Shown: piece by piece, positions 51,343-60,036 of the stretch
Layout of the letters: every line of letters starts with the position of its first letter
Numbering within the stretch: the first letter of the stretch is position 1
Assembly (NCBI GenBank): GCA_027459625.1
Contig: DAIDHP010000020.1
Location: 1-64,000, forward strand
Direction: 5' to 3'
Length of the DNA: 64,000 bases
Source of the DNA: Chthonomonadales bacterium
Lineage (GTDB): Bacteria > Armatimonadota > Chthonomonadetes > Chthonomonadales > CAJBBX01
Notes under the pieces: model-generated
What the model was told of the DNA's origin: nothing
The model's input: the letters and a program-made list of their open reading frames with translations, nothing else
The model's database searches: none
Program-made: the position numbers and the translations under genes

Positions 51343-54000
51343 TTATTTAGCTTGAAACGGGATGATTTTTGACGCCAAGGCGTACGCCTCGTCATCCGAC
51401 AACGTCTCCGCCCCGGTTACATACAGTGAAGCGACTATCCTCCCGCGGAACAACGACACTCTCGCACTGTGGATGTCCCAGCCCAATGAGGAAATCCCGC
51501 CGCATATCCTGTAGAAAAATGATCTATCATCCGGCGCTGTGATTTCTATGACTGTGAAACGACTGGCCAAATCATTTCTAATGACCATTTTTTCCACCAA
51601 ACCTCCAACTTCAAGATGCTTATGACGTTTGCTTAATACATCCGCCAATTGCGTGGTTCCCAGCAAAACTGAGCGCAGATTTGTGGCAAGCTCCTTGCGT
51701 TTTCCGGAGGTAAGCTGCTTTCCTCGGTAATCAACATAAAAACTGTCGATCGCTATGCGTTCCTCGGCGGATACTCGGGTAAATATCTGGGCGCTATGCA
51801 CGTTTAAATCGGAAGCGTGAAACACCCCCGTGATCTTCGCCAGCAAGCCCGGCACTGGATCGTCCTGGGTGCATATGGTCACCTCAGTGAAGGTGGAGTT
51901 TCTTTCATCGTGAAAATCGATTACTGGTTCGCCTTCACGCGCCTTGCGCACATAGAGTATATGCAAAGCGATGTCACTAAGATCAACGTTCAGTATGTAG
52001 GTTGCGGGCATATTATCCACATGCTCCGCCACTTCATCCGGCGGGAGGTTCTCCAGAGACAACTCCTTCATCAACCTACGTCGCGCGCGATTCAAAGCGA
52101 CATCGCTATATTCATCGGCCTCCTCGCCCGCAAGCACGCGCTCAGAACGCCGAAGCAGATCATGGAGAAACTTTCCCTTAACCTGGTTCCATATTCCCGG
52201 GGCCACGGCGTTAGTATCCGCGAAAGTTAAAATATAGAGCATATGAAGCCGGTCCATATCATCCACAATCGAGGTGAAATAACGGATGGTCTCCTCCAAG
52301 TTCAAGTCTCTCAAACGCGAAACTTCCGCCATGAGAAGATGATGTCTCACAAGGAAACAAGCATTTTCCGTCGCAGTGTCATCCCAGTAAAGTCGTTTAC
52401 ACACCTTGCGCGCCAGCGTCTCTCCCACTTCGGAGTGCGGAATGTCAGGATATCTTTTGCCTGCGTCATGAAGGAGTGCGGCGAGGTATAGCTGCTCTCT
52501 GTTTGGTATTTCCGCCATCACCTGCTTATACTCCTTTAACTCCTCGGGGACGTCGTACAACCTTAGGTTATCTAGGTTTTTGATGACATACAAGGTGTGT
52601 TGCCCAACAGTATAATCGTGCGAGGGATCATAGGAAATCAGGTTCATGATCCCCGCCACTTCGGGAAACATCCATCCGAGTATACCCAGCGTGGCCATCT
52701 TTTCCAGCATGTGCCACACGCCTCGGGGAGAAGCGAGAATACGAGTGAATATATCTGCGGCTTGACGATGCTCCGAGGATATGGGATGTGTGTCCAGCAG
52801 ATCCAGAATCGCTCGTTCAAGCGTGTCGCCAAACTCCAGTTCAAACCGTTGCGCCACCTCGCAAGCCCATATCATCCACACAGGATCATCCATCCCAAGC
52901 AGGGGATTTGCCGGTACGATTTGACGATTCACGCAGTCAATGCCAATGCCAAGAAAGATGCGACTATTCTCAACACGCCGAAAAATATCTTCGCATATGC
53001 GATGTAATGAGGATGCATGAAGATAATAATCCCGCATGAATATCTCCACTGGAGGATGCCCGTTGCCCACATCCGGGTGAGATTCGAATCCTAACGACAT
53101 GGACACCTCCTCCTGCCTTGTCACAACAAGGTCATCCCTCTCGGTTCCGGTAATAGCGTGGAGCGCATTGCGAACACGAAAGATAAACTCCTTGGCATCC
53201 TTCAGTTTCCGGATCTCATCCGGGGTAACTTCTGCATCTCTCCCAAAAACATCCCACGCGCGCGCACCTCTCACATTTGCGGCGGGAAGATTTCTCAAAG
53301 CCTGTATCAGCCAGACGGCGGTGTGTAAATCGCGCAATCCTCCCGCTCCTTCCTTCACGTTTGGCTCGATAAGTCGAGGGGTGTGCCGCATCCTGATAAG
53401 CATGGATCTACGCTCCTCCAGCTTACTGAAGATGAATTCCGCCGTATTGAAATGCAGCCAGAAGTCGTTCTCGAACACGATAAAGAGACGCGGGTTGCCG
53501 GCGATAAGCCTTGCATCCATCAATCCCGATACTGTTTGATGGTCCAAATTCGGACAATCTTCAATTAGCCGATATGCGTATCCCACCTCCATTCCATTGG
53601 CGTCAATGAATATCCGAACTAATAGGTTGAACATCTCCTTGACGATCATGTCAATGTTCCTGTCACCGTCCTTGTGCGGGATGAAGGTGATATCGATGTC
53701 GGAATGAGGACATAGTTCCATCCTCCCGTATCCGCCTGTGGCTACGACTGACAGGGGGATGTTATCCATATCCGAATGCCTTCCCGTGCGGTGTACGGCG
53801 ATCTCAAGCATACGGCGAATGATGGAATCAACGTGTGAGCTATATTCTCTGGCTAGAGCCAAACCAGGCGAACCTTGCATCGCCTTTTGCTCAATTTCAT
53901 TCCGGATGGAACGAAGATGAGAGGATAGCTGATCGGCGGATTCCAGATGCGAAAGAGTGGGCTTGTTGAAATTTGAAGGTGTGAATTCCGGTATTGTCAT
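51343..54000 (-). CDS. glnD: [Protein-PII] uridylyltransferase / uridylyl-removing enzyme GlnD
   Basis: An 885-residue nitrogen sensor. The nucleotidyltransferase domain has GGYGRMELCPHSDIDI (catalytic Asp pair). The HD domain (LYLAALLHDAGKRYPDIPHS) removes UMP, and two ACT domains at the C-terminus (FTEVTICTQDDPVPGLLAKI and FTVIEITAPDDRSFFYRICG) sense glutamine. Full length for the family. No glnB or glnA gene is in the window, so the PII partner is elsewhere. Lies upstream of flhA on the same strand (115-nt gap containing a poly-T stretch). Confidence 0.94.
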   Translation of the reverse strand: MTIPEFTPSNFNKPTLSHLESADQLSSHLRSIRNEIEQKAMQGSPGLALAREYSSHVDSIIRRMLEIAVHRTGRHSDMDNIPLSVVATGGYGRMELCPHSDIDITFIPHKDGDRNIDMIVKEMFNLLVRIFIDANGMEVGYAYRLIEDCPNLDHQTVSGLMDARLIAGNPRLFIVFENDFWLHFNTAEFIFSKLEERRSMLIRMRHTPRLIEPNVKEGAGGLRDLHTAVWLIQALRNLPAANVRGARAWDVFGRDAEVTPDEIRKLKDAKEFIFRVRNALHAITGTERDDLVVTRQEEVSMSLGFESHPDVGNGHPPVEIFMRDYYLHASSLHRICEDIFRRVENSRIFLGIGIDCVNRQIVPANPLLGMDDPVWMIWACEVAQRFELEFGDTLERAILDLLDTHPISSEHRQAADIFTRILASPRGVWHMLEKMATLGILGWMFPEVAGIMNLISYDPSHDYTVGQHTLYVIKNLDNLRLYDVPEELKEYKQVMAEIPNREQLYLAALLHDAGKRYPDIPHSEVGETLARKVCKRLYWDDTATENACFLVRHHLLMAEVSRLRDLNLEETIRYFTSIVDDMDRLHMLYILTFADTNAVAPGIWNQVKGKFLHDLLRRSERVLAGEEADEYSDVALNRARRRLMKELSLENLPPDEVAEHVDNMPATYILNVDLSDIALHILYVRKAREGEPVIDFHDERNSTFTEVTICTQDDPVPGLLAKITGVFHASDLNVHSAQIFTRVSAEERIAIDSFYVDYRGKQLTSGKRKELATNLRSVLLGTTQLADVLSKRHKHLEVGGLVEKMVIRNDLASRFTVIEITAPDDRSFFYRICGGISSLGWDIHSARVSLFRGRIVASLYVTGAETLSDDEAYALASKIIPFQAK

Positions 54001-54176
54001 AAAGATTCAATCTCTTATCATGAGATAATCGCCAAATTCGGAAAAGCGGGTAGCAATTAAAAGATCATGCCTTGTAAATACCCCGAATTGAAATTTCCCA
54101 ATTATCCATTGTTATGTCGTTTGTGCTGCGAACTTTTTTCATGTGCGTTTGGCTAGGTCAACAACGAAACCGAATT

Positions 54177-54956
54177 TTACAGCTCCGCCTTCTTTTCAGA
54201 TGTAAACTGCGATGGCTCCATTGCATACAGAGCGATTTGAGTGCGGTCACTCAGTTCTAATTTTTCCAAAATACTGCTGACGTAATTTTTAACCGTGGAA
54301 TAGGCGAGACGTAATTCACGGCAGATTTCCTTGTTGGATTTCCCTTGCGAGATAAGATAGATGATCTGCCTTTCCCGCAATGTCAATGAACCAACTCCTG
54401 AGTGCCGCCTGCAATCCGTTTTTTCCCCTTGCAGGGTCAGAAGATATTGTCTCGCGAGACGGTTTGCCGTGGTAAGTTCCATCCAGTATTGACCTGCGTT
54501 CACGGTTTTAATCGCCTGCAACAAGTAACTGAAAGAGCAATGTTTCCTTAAAACCCCATGTGCGCCCACCTTCAGGGCGATTTGCAGACAATCATCCGGG
54601 GCGGAATAGGTTTCAAAAACGGAAGGATCGGATCTGACAAGCGGAGAGTTAGGATTGATCACAACGCAACGCTCCTCGGGACAATCCACAGTAACGATGA
54701 TTCTCAAATCCTTGAAGTTCGCCCTCAAACGTTTCAGCATATCAAATCCATGCTTCTCAGGCAGCTTGATATCGGCGAGTACAACATTGGGCGGTCTTAT
54801 TGAAAGGGATTGCAACGCCTCATCGACATCTCCCCAACTGCCAACACACTTAAATCCGGGTTCATATTGAAACAGAGAGACTAATCCTTCACGCATAAGT
54901 GTATTCCCGTCAAGAATCCCGACCGTTATTTCATTGTGCGCTTTAGACGGTTTCAT
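54177..54956 (-). CDS. NarL/LuxR-type response regulator with an insertion in the receiver
   Basis: A 259-residue protein. The receiver (about 10-150) has D62 (VVLADIKLPEKHGF) as likely phosphoacceptor and K138 (VLRKHCS). The acidic pocket reads ILDGN instead of DD, so one of the two metal-binding Asp residues is Gly17. About 23 residues (97-119, RCVVINPNSPLVRSDPSVFE...) are inserted between the fourth beta strand and the fourth helix, where most NarL receivers have none. The LuxR helix-turn-helix follows (about 187-245; LTLRERQIIYLISQGKSNKE, STVKNYVSSILEKL). A GTG at 54968 is an alternative start. No histidine kinase is adjacent. Confidence 0.85.
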   Translation of the reverse strand: MKPSKAHNEITVGILDGNTLMREGLVSLFQYEPGFKCVGSWGDVDEALQSLSIRPPNVVLADIKLPEKHGFDMLKRLRANFKDLRIIVTVDCPEERCVVINPNSPLVRSDPSVFETYSAPDDCLQIALKVGAHGVLRKHCSFSYLLQAIKTVNAGQYWMELTTANRLARQYLLTLQGEKTDCRRHSGVGSLTLRERQIIYLISQGKSNKEICRELRLAYSTVKNYVSSILEKLELSDRTQIALYAMEPSQFTSEKKAEL

Positions 54957-54979
54957 GAATCCTTCCACTCCCGATATTC

Positions 54980-56098
54980 TCAGGAGTTGATGTATGCGCG
55001 TGGCACGCGGGAGGTCAATCTCGTGGTGATATCGTGTTCCGTTGTCGGAACCATACGCGCCAAGTCCTCCGCCAATATCTTTTCATTAGCCTGTGCACCT
55101 ATCAATACGACTTCCGAACCAATGGAAGCATCAATGACATGAGACACATCCACAACCATCACGTCCATGCAGACTCTCCCCAAAATAGGACATCTTTTCC
55201 CAGATATGAGCACATCGGCTTTGTTGCCGAGCGCTCTTGGATAGCCATCCCCGTAACCTACAGGGATGGTGGCAAGCCTGGAATTGGTCCTTAGCACATG
55301 AGTACGCCCGTAGCTGATCGACGATCCAGCAGAAAGGGAGCGAATCGCAACGATTTGAGACTTTAATGTGAGCATGGGTTTGAGATTGGGAGAATCCACA
55401 TCCCCTGGAACGGAAGGGCGAATGCCGTATATTAACAAGCCCGGGCGAATCATGTTAAGTCGCGTTTCAGGATATCGCAATATTGCCGCGCTGCTTGCAC
55501 AATGCAGATGCTGTAAAAACGTATCCGTAGCCTCCACGGTCTTTACGATGCTGAGAAATGTTTGAAATTGATGTAATGTTATAGTTGCATCATCCTCCGG
55601 AACCGGAAAATGCGTCATCAATCCCGTTATGGTGATCCCATTCAAACGGTTAATCATATCCGCCAGCTTGGATGCCTGTTCAGGAAGACATCCGCTTCTG
55701 CCCATTCCCGTATCGACCTCGATGTGAACCTTCACGTTTGATCTCAGCTTATGAGCGGCTTTGCTCAACGCCAAGGCGGTTTCAAAATCCCCAATAATGG
55801 GTATGAACCGATGAAACACCACCTCTTCGGCTTCATCACGCTGTATCGGAGACAAAATGCAAATAGAAGCGCCCGGGGTGGCTTTCCCAAGTTGAATCGC
55901 CTCCTCCAAAGTGGCAACGCCCAGCCATTCGGCACCCGCGCTGACCGCCGCCTTGGATATCTCGCAGGCGCCGTGCCCGTATGCATCCGCCTTGACTATC
56001 GCCATGATATTCGTTCGCATCCCGACAATCTGGCGCAATTCTTGCATATTATGCCGCAGAGCGGAGATATCCACTTGCGCCATTACACGTTCTTTCAT
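54980..56098 (-). CDS. alr: Alanine racemase
   Basis: A 372-residue pyridoxal-phosphate enzyme making D-alanine for peptidoglycan. The PLP lysine is K36 in AIVKADAYGHGACEIS. Also present are HIEVDTGMGRSG, ITGLMTHFPVPED, MIRPGLLIYGI, IPVGYGDGYPRALGN (the second catalytic base Tyr) and VLGRVCMDVMVVDV-like sequence. Full length. Two Met codons near the start (56098, 56083) are possible. It is transcribed toward the NarL-type regulator, with which it is separated by 11-23 nt, so the two may be co-transcribed. Confidence 0.95.
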   Translation of the reverse strand: MKERVMAQVDISALRHNMQELRQIVGMRTNIMAIVKADAYGHGACEISKAAVSAGAEWLGVATLEEAIQLGKATPGASICILSPIQRDEAEEVVFHRFIPIIGDFETALALSKAAHKLRSNVKVHIEVDTGMGRSGCLPEQASKLADMINRLNGITITGLMTHFPVPEDDATITLHQFQTFLSIVKTVEATDTFLQHLHCASSAAILRYPETRLNMIRPGLLIYGIRPSVPGDVDSPNLKPMLTLKSQIVAIRSLSAGSSISYGRTHVLRTNSRLATIPVGYGDGYPRALGNKADVLISGKRCPILGRVCMDVMVVDVSHVIDASIGSEVVLIGAQANEKILAEDLARMVPTTEHDITTRLTSRVPRAYINS

Positions 56099-56164
56099 AT
56101 TTTTTCCGAAAAGAATTGAAATTGAATGAAACTTTTTCCGTTTTCAAGTGTCAAAGTATACAGC

Positions 56165-56298
56165 AGCTCGATTAGGGGAAACCCTTTTGCCTTTCTCGAT
56201 CCTTTATTGGGTTGTGTCTCATTTATTTGCGACGCAGGCCCCACTACGAGAACAGGCGTTTTACGGAGGATGTCATCGCTGACACCTCCTCTTTTTTT
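56165..56298 (+). ncRNA. Candidate structured small RNA with intrinsic terminator (plus strand)
   Basis: Three helices lie end to end. (1) AGGG-GAAA-CCCT (56174-56185), a GNRA-type hairpin. (2) GCCTTTCTCG (56189-56198) pairs with CGAGAACAGGC (56247-56257) over ten pairs with one bulged C, enclosing an asymmetric loop and an inner stem GGGTT.GTGTC (56209-56218) with GACGC.A.GGCCC (56231-56241). (3) The terminator at 56265-56298. The inner stem has three G-U pairs that would be A-C mismatches on the other strand, so the plus strand is the likely RNA. A -10-like TATACA is at 56157-56162; no good -35 box. No gene lies downstream on this strand, so it looks like a stand-alone RNA and not a leader. 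It is shorter than 6S RNA and I cannot assign a family. Confidence 0.5.
56265..56298 (+). terminator. Intrinsic terminator of the candidate small RNA
   Basis: GGAGG-A-TGTCA (56265-56275) pairs with TGACA-CCTCC (56280-56289) around a TCGC loop, with one bulged A, and is followed by TC and seven T residues (56292-56298). Both neighbouring genes are on the minus strand, so it must end a plus-strand transcript. Confidence 0.8.
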
Positions 56299-56302
56299 GC
56301 CT

Positions 56303-56644
56303 TGATCAACGTTAATAAACTGCGCCTTTTTCGCTTACCTTATACCACTCCATGAGTCGCAATAGTCTCAAAATCACCACCGTCCGGAATGTGATAATGA
56401 GATGCTCGTAATCAGGTTGATATAAATTATATCCCCCTTCGACGCCAATTGCAAAATTCAGGCTGACCGAGGCAACAGGCGATTTCTCGCAAGAAGAATG
56501 AACCTTTTTGGAATAACACTTACAGTTAAAATGGAGAGAACGTTACCGCGTACCCTACGTTGTGTCGCGGATTATTTTACACGTACATGGGCGCATCCGG
56601 ATGGGGTGGATACCGTCCGGATGCAATAAGGGAGTGAGTTGGAG
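56303..56644. other. Intergenic, no gene supported
   Basis: About 340 nt between the small RNA and the cyclic-nucleotide-binding gene. On the minus strand a frame is open for 68 codons (about 56334-56536) but has no start codon with a ribosome site before its last ATG. No repeat or hairpin stands out. Confidence 0.45.
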
Positions 56645-57106
56645 CTATTTCGATATGCCATAAGATTCAAACAACTGTCGTCTCGTCGCTTGCAATCTCT
56701 GCTCGAGAATTGCGGCGAACTTTTTCAGTAGATTGTATCCCAGCATGGGGTTCTCCTCGCATGTTTGGCGAAGCGCTTCACCATCGAGGGCAATTGTTTT
56801 CACAGAATCTATCGCGCGAGCGTCAAAATGCCAACTAAAAGGCGGAACAAGCCAGGACCATCCAAGCACTTCCCCTGGACCAAGAGTCTGCACGTGGATG
56901 TTGCCTATTTCCAGATTAAAAATCTCCAGAATAACCTTTCCCTCCACGATTAAATAGCAATGCTTAGCCTCTTCGCCTTCACGAAATATATTCTGCGACG
57001 AGCTGAAATTCTGGAAGGATGCACATTTCATCACCAAATCCAATTCATCATCCGGAATTCCTTCCAAAAGGGGATGATTTGCGATCATTTGTTGCATGAT
57101 ACTCAT
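56645..57106 (-). CDS. Cyclic-nucleotide-binding domain protein (CNB only)
   Basis: A 153-residue protein consisting of a single CNB/Crp-type beta-roll (about 12-120): NHPLLEGIPDDELDLVMKC, REGEEAKHCYLIVEGKVILE, LGPGEVLGWSWLVPP, followed by C-terminal helices without a DNA-binding HTH. The phosphate-binding cassette GEVLGWSWLVPPFSWHFDAR lacks the usual Arg-Ser/Thr pair of cAMP binders, so the ligand is uncertain. The site AGGAGGAAAACT precedes the ATG. Possibly a binding partner for a membrane or enzyme complex. Whether any real cyclase exists in the genome matters here, because the cyclase-like gene at 5887 looks inactive. Confidence 0.85.
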   Translation of the reverse strand: MSIMQQMIANHPLLEGIPDDELDLVMKCASFQNFSSSQNIFREGEEAKHCYLIVEGKVILEIFNLEIGNIHVQTLGPGEVLGWSWLVPPFSWHFDARAIDSVKTIALDGEALRQTCEENPMLGYNLLKKFAAILEQRLQATRRQLFESYGISK

Positions 57107-57331
57107 AGTTTTCCTCCTTGCGCCGTTATATCGGCTTGCTCACTTTTGAACGAAGATTAAACAGCCATCCATTTTTTTTCACGGTTGAGTATAAACCATA
57201 TATTACCCGCCAACGCAAATACTAATTCAAAACGGCCTCGAAACAAGAAAAAACTAGGTTTAAAATCAAGCATGGGCTCTGCAATTCGTCGAAAAACGAA
57301 CTTGCAGTCAACTCAGGCGAAAGAAACACCT

Positions 57332-59371
57332 CTATCCTGTCTTTTTCATGATGATCAGATCGCCGTTGGCGTGGAGTATCGCATTATAGTACTCCTTCAC
57401 CTGGGTGTAGAGTGCGGGGGGTATAGCCCCGTTCTTGGAAATACTCGTCACTGATATTACCAATGTACGCTTATCCGGAGACTCCACAGTCTTTCTTCGG
57501 TACTCGAATAAAGAGGTGGACAGACTTACATCGGGAGGCAGTTCCTCAATCTCATACCCTGATGGCAAATTGATGGTGGTTTCGGAATGTTCTTTCATGG
57601 GATTGTTCACCACAATCGGCCAAACGCGAGTGTCTTGGACGAATGGATTTTGAGCGTTGGAATCGTTCAATCCGATTGCTGCGGGTATTAACATGAAATG
57701 CACCGTGGTTTTTGCCAGGTGTGGTGCGCTCAGAGACATTTGGATGGAGAAATTCCCGTTTACAGCCGAGCCATCAGGCAAATTCCATTTCTGCAAGGTT
57801 GCTCCGGTGGAGACTGACTGCGCCCATTGTTGCATTAGTTGCAACCTCTGATCCGGTGTGAGATTGCGGGCCGTCTCCCTCCATTGCTGAGATTCCGCCC
57901 CCAGCATTGTGGCGCTGGTCTCGATTTTCGCACCTCCGTCAACGTTGAGTTGGACATTGACCACGGAATCCAAACCGGATTGTTCCGGAGAGTATTCCGG
58001 TATCATCTCAAATTGTCCGACACCCTCTCTAATCACCATCGCCTCCGCCCCCCTGTCATTCACCGGTATATCTCCATACGCGCAGGAAGCGGAAGTTGCG
58101 TCCAACCAAACTTCGCTGTTATCCACAAACGCCACGGCAATGCAGTGGTTAAAACTACTTAATGTGGGAAGTTGGTTGTGAATAAGAGAACTATCGCCGG
58201 ATTCCAACAACGCCGGCCATGCTCTGATGCCGGCGACATTCAGCATCGTGATAAGAAGCGTCGCTTTGTCTTTGCAATCTCCGTATAGATTTTGAAGCAC
58301 CTCCGTCGCCGAATGAGGGCGAAACGCGGATAGCCCGAATTCCAAGCCCACGTAACGCACCTTATCCGCCACAAATGCGTAAATGGCGGCGGCCTTCTCC
58401 GGTTCGCTACGCTTCCCGGCGATAAGTTGATTCACCACGCTGCGCAATGAGTCATCCGGAACGGACTCGGGTTTCGACAGAGCCCAGTACCAAGCTGCAA
58501 TCTGCTGCCAAGTATCCATGGAGGATATCTCCAACCATTTCTTAACCTCGTTCATGCCTGGCATGGCAGGTTCGATAACGATGGGTTTCAGGTTTCGCTC
58601 CTCGAAAACGTAGTTCCTGATTCTCCCGCTCGATGAAAGGGTGATTTTCGGATGCAAATTCGGATCATTAAACACCTGATAATGTATCGCTTTACTGACG
58701 GGAATATGCACGGTGAAACGACTGAGCATCACAGGATCCGTCCCGTCAAAGGTCCAGTATTGCCAAAACTCGCCCGGCATCAATACAGGGCGGGTAATCT
58801 CTTGAAAAGTATAATCGATTAAGCATCCGTCCTCGACGCCAGGCATGGAAAAGCCCAGCGACATAGTGTCATCATACAAAGGAAAGTCGTTATACATGGA
58901 CGTATTACGCATGTCCGAACCCCGCAAACCCATTATTTTCCCATCGGGCTTGATGGTTCGCGCTTGGATCACTTTCACCGATTGATAACTGGCGTTATAG
59001 GGGATGGAAACCTCCGCCAACCGCCTCGCGCGTTCGTTAAACAGCTTGAATATCTCACGATATGTTCCCACAACCGTCCCATCCGGCTTGATGGTGATGT
59101 CGCCGATATCCAAAACCCGAGCATAGTCGTTATTCGGCCATTGAGCTGCGGATGGCGCCATCTCCATGGCCGTCCGAAGTTGGGGATCAATTGTCTCATT
59201 ATCAATAGCCGAAGGCATTACATTGTATGTGACGCTCTTTAAAATCTTATGATAATTGCGAACGACATGGTTCTTCTTCGAAGGTGCGTGAAGGGGGCGA
59301 GCGAAACCGCCCGTTGGCAGAAGAAATATAAGCAGAGGTAAGAATAGCTTGAAGCTCCGCTGCGATCTCAT
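57332..59371 (-). CDS. Exported DUF3857/transglutaminase-domain protein
   Basis: A 679-residue exported protein. A signal peptide (LFLPLLIFLLPTGGFA) is followed by a DUF3857 domain (about 60-240; FKLFNERARRLAEVSIPYNA, IKPDGKIMGLRGSDM). A transglutaminase-like domain (about 290-410) has YGDCKDKATLLITMLNVAGI with the Cys, ALLESGDSS, and FNHCIAVAFVDNSEVWLDAT with His and Asp. A DUF3858-type beta domain (about 450-640) completes the usual plan. AAGGAG precedes the ATG. This is the commonest domain order of bacterial secreted transglutaminase proteins and its substrate is unknown. Confidence 0.85.
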   Translation of the reverse strand: MRSQRSFKLFLPLLIFLLPTGGFARPLHAPSKKNHVVRNYHKILKSVTYNVMPSAIDNETIDPQLRTAMEMAPSAAQWPNNDYARVLDIGDITIKPDGTVVGTYREIFKLFNERARRLAEVSIPYNASYQSVKVIQARTIKPDGKIMGLRGSDMRNTSMYNDFPLYDDTMSLGFSMPGVEDGCLIDYTFQEITRPVLMPGEFWQYWTFDGTDPVMLSRFTVHIPVSKAIHYQVFNDPNLHPKITLSSSGRIRNYVFEERNLKPIVIEPAMPGMNEVKKWLEISSMDTWQQIAAWYWALSKPESVPDDSLRSVVNQLIAGKRSEPEKAAAIYAFVADKVRYVGLEFGLSAFRPHSATEVLQNLYGDCKDKATLLITMLNVAGIRAWPALLESGDSSLIHNQLPTLSSFNHCIAVAFVDNSEVWLDATSASCAYGDIPVNDRGAEAMVIREGVGQFEMIPEYSPEQSGLDSVVNVQLNVDGGAKIETSATMLGAESQQWRETARNLTPDQRLQLMQQWAQSVSTGATLQKWNLPDGSAVNGNFSIQMSLSAPHLAKTTVHFMLIPAAIGLNDSNAQNPFVQDTRVWPIVVNNPMKEHSETTINLPSGYEIEELPPDVSLSTSLFEYRRKTVESPDKRTLVISVTSISKNGAIPPALYTQVKEYYNAILHANGDLIIMKKTG

Positions 59372-59529
59372 TCAAGGCTCCTTGCAATTTCAGACATTCT
59401 CTCCATGCTAACTCACTGAAGAACGGCCAAAATATGTTTGCCCATCGATACTTCTTGGAAAGATGACGGAAGACGATGCATGAACCTTATATTACTGGAA
59501 AACGTCGAGATTTTCCACATTAATCTCAT

Positions 59530-59718
59530 CTATATGAGACAAGCGAATATAACCATCACCTGAGTACGCCTTTGCAAATGCACTCTATGGTCATACAACA
59601 TACGGCGAGACGTCACCTTAATCTCTGTGATCTTCAATCGGAGAGAAAAAGCGCCGCCACTCCGAAGATCGATGTGGAGTCCGAACGAAGTCAAATATTC
59701 GAGAATTTCCTTCACCAT
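59530..59718 (-). CDS. Possible 62-residue protein downstream of the small membrane protein
   Basis: An ATG at 59718 lies 5 nt after the stop of the upstream gene and opens MVKEILEYLTSFGLHIDLRS, which vaguely recalls short docking-type domains (TubC-N-like), then KITEIKVTSRRMLYDHRVHL. There is no recognisable ribosome site and no firm homology, so it is only a candidate. The rest of 59372-59529 shows nothing. Confidence 0.28.
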   Translation of the reverse strand: MVKEILEYLTSFGLHIDLRSGGAFSLRLKITEIKVTSRRMLYDHRVHLQRRTQVMVIFACLI

Positions 59719-59723
59719 GAATG

Positions 59724-59903
59724 TCAGACTGCCGTTTTCTTTCCGAATAGCAGCATCACCAGCCATATCACTCCAGCTATGAATAGAGTGGATATGAGGA
59801 TGTGCCATAGACCTCCCAAAAAATAGAGAAAGGAGAGAAATATCTTCAGTCCCACCAGAACCACGAACACAATGACGCATATTTTCAGAAATGAATTTCC
59901 CAT
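59724..59903 (-). CDS. Small 59-residue membrane protein
   Basis: It starts at ATG 59903 behind AGGAGGT (5 nt). The sequence MGNSFLKICVIVFVVLVGLK, SFLYFLGGLWHILISTLFIA, then WLVMLLFGKKTAV, shows two membrane segments and a short basic tail. Length and composition fit a real small membrane protein; the family is not recognised. It is divergent from proS (134 nt between starts). Confidence 0.7.
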   Translation of the reverse strand: MGNSFLKICVIVFVVLVGLKIFLSFLYFLGGLWHILISTLFIAGVIWLVMLLFGKKTAV

Positions 59904-59976
59904 GATTGACCTCCTAAAACGTCTACGTTCCATACTGCTTATCGGTTTCACCACTTAGGAAATGACCTCGTGTTAT

Positions 59977-60006
59977 TTGACCCTGATTTTCTTCATCGGT
60001 TATAAT
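59977..60006 (+). promoter_or_regulatory. sigma-70 promoter for proS
   Basis: TTGACC (59977-59982) and TATAAT (60001-60006) are separated by 18 nt; the predicted start lies about 20-25 nt before the TTG codon at 60037. Confidence 0.78.
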
Positions 60007-60036
60007 ATCACAACAATAGATCCGGAGGGTTGTTAC

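Noticed and set aside
56245-56295. Ten-codon minus-strand leader frame (GAGGAGGT then ATG) within the complement of the small RNA
   Set aside because: The GAGG run is simply the complement of the terminator stem, and the frame ends at once; the plus-strand terminator explains it better.
56334-56536. Open minus-strand frame of 68 codons between the RNA candidate and the CNB gene
   Set aside because: No start codon with a ribosome site until the last few codons; open frames of this size are expected by chance.
59719-59880. Longer version of the small frame (to 59880)
   Set aside because: It would overlap the well supported 59-residue membrane protein; only the part after 59718 could be real.
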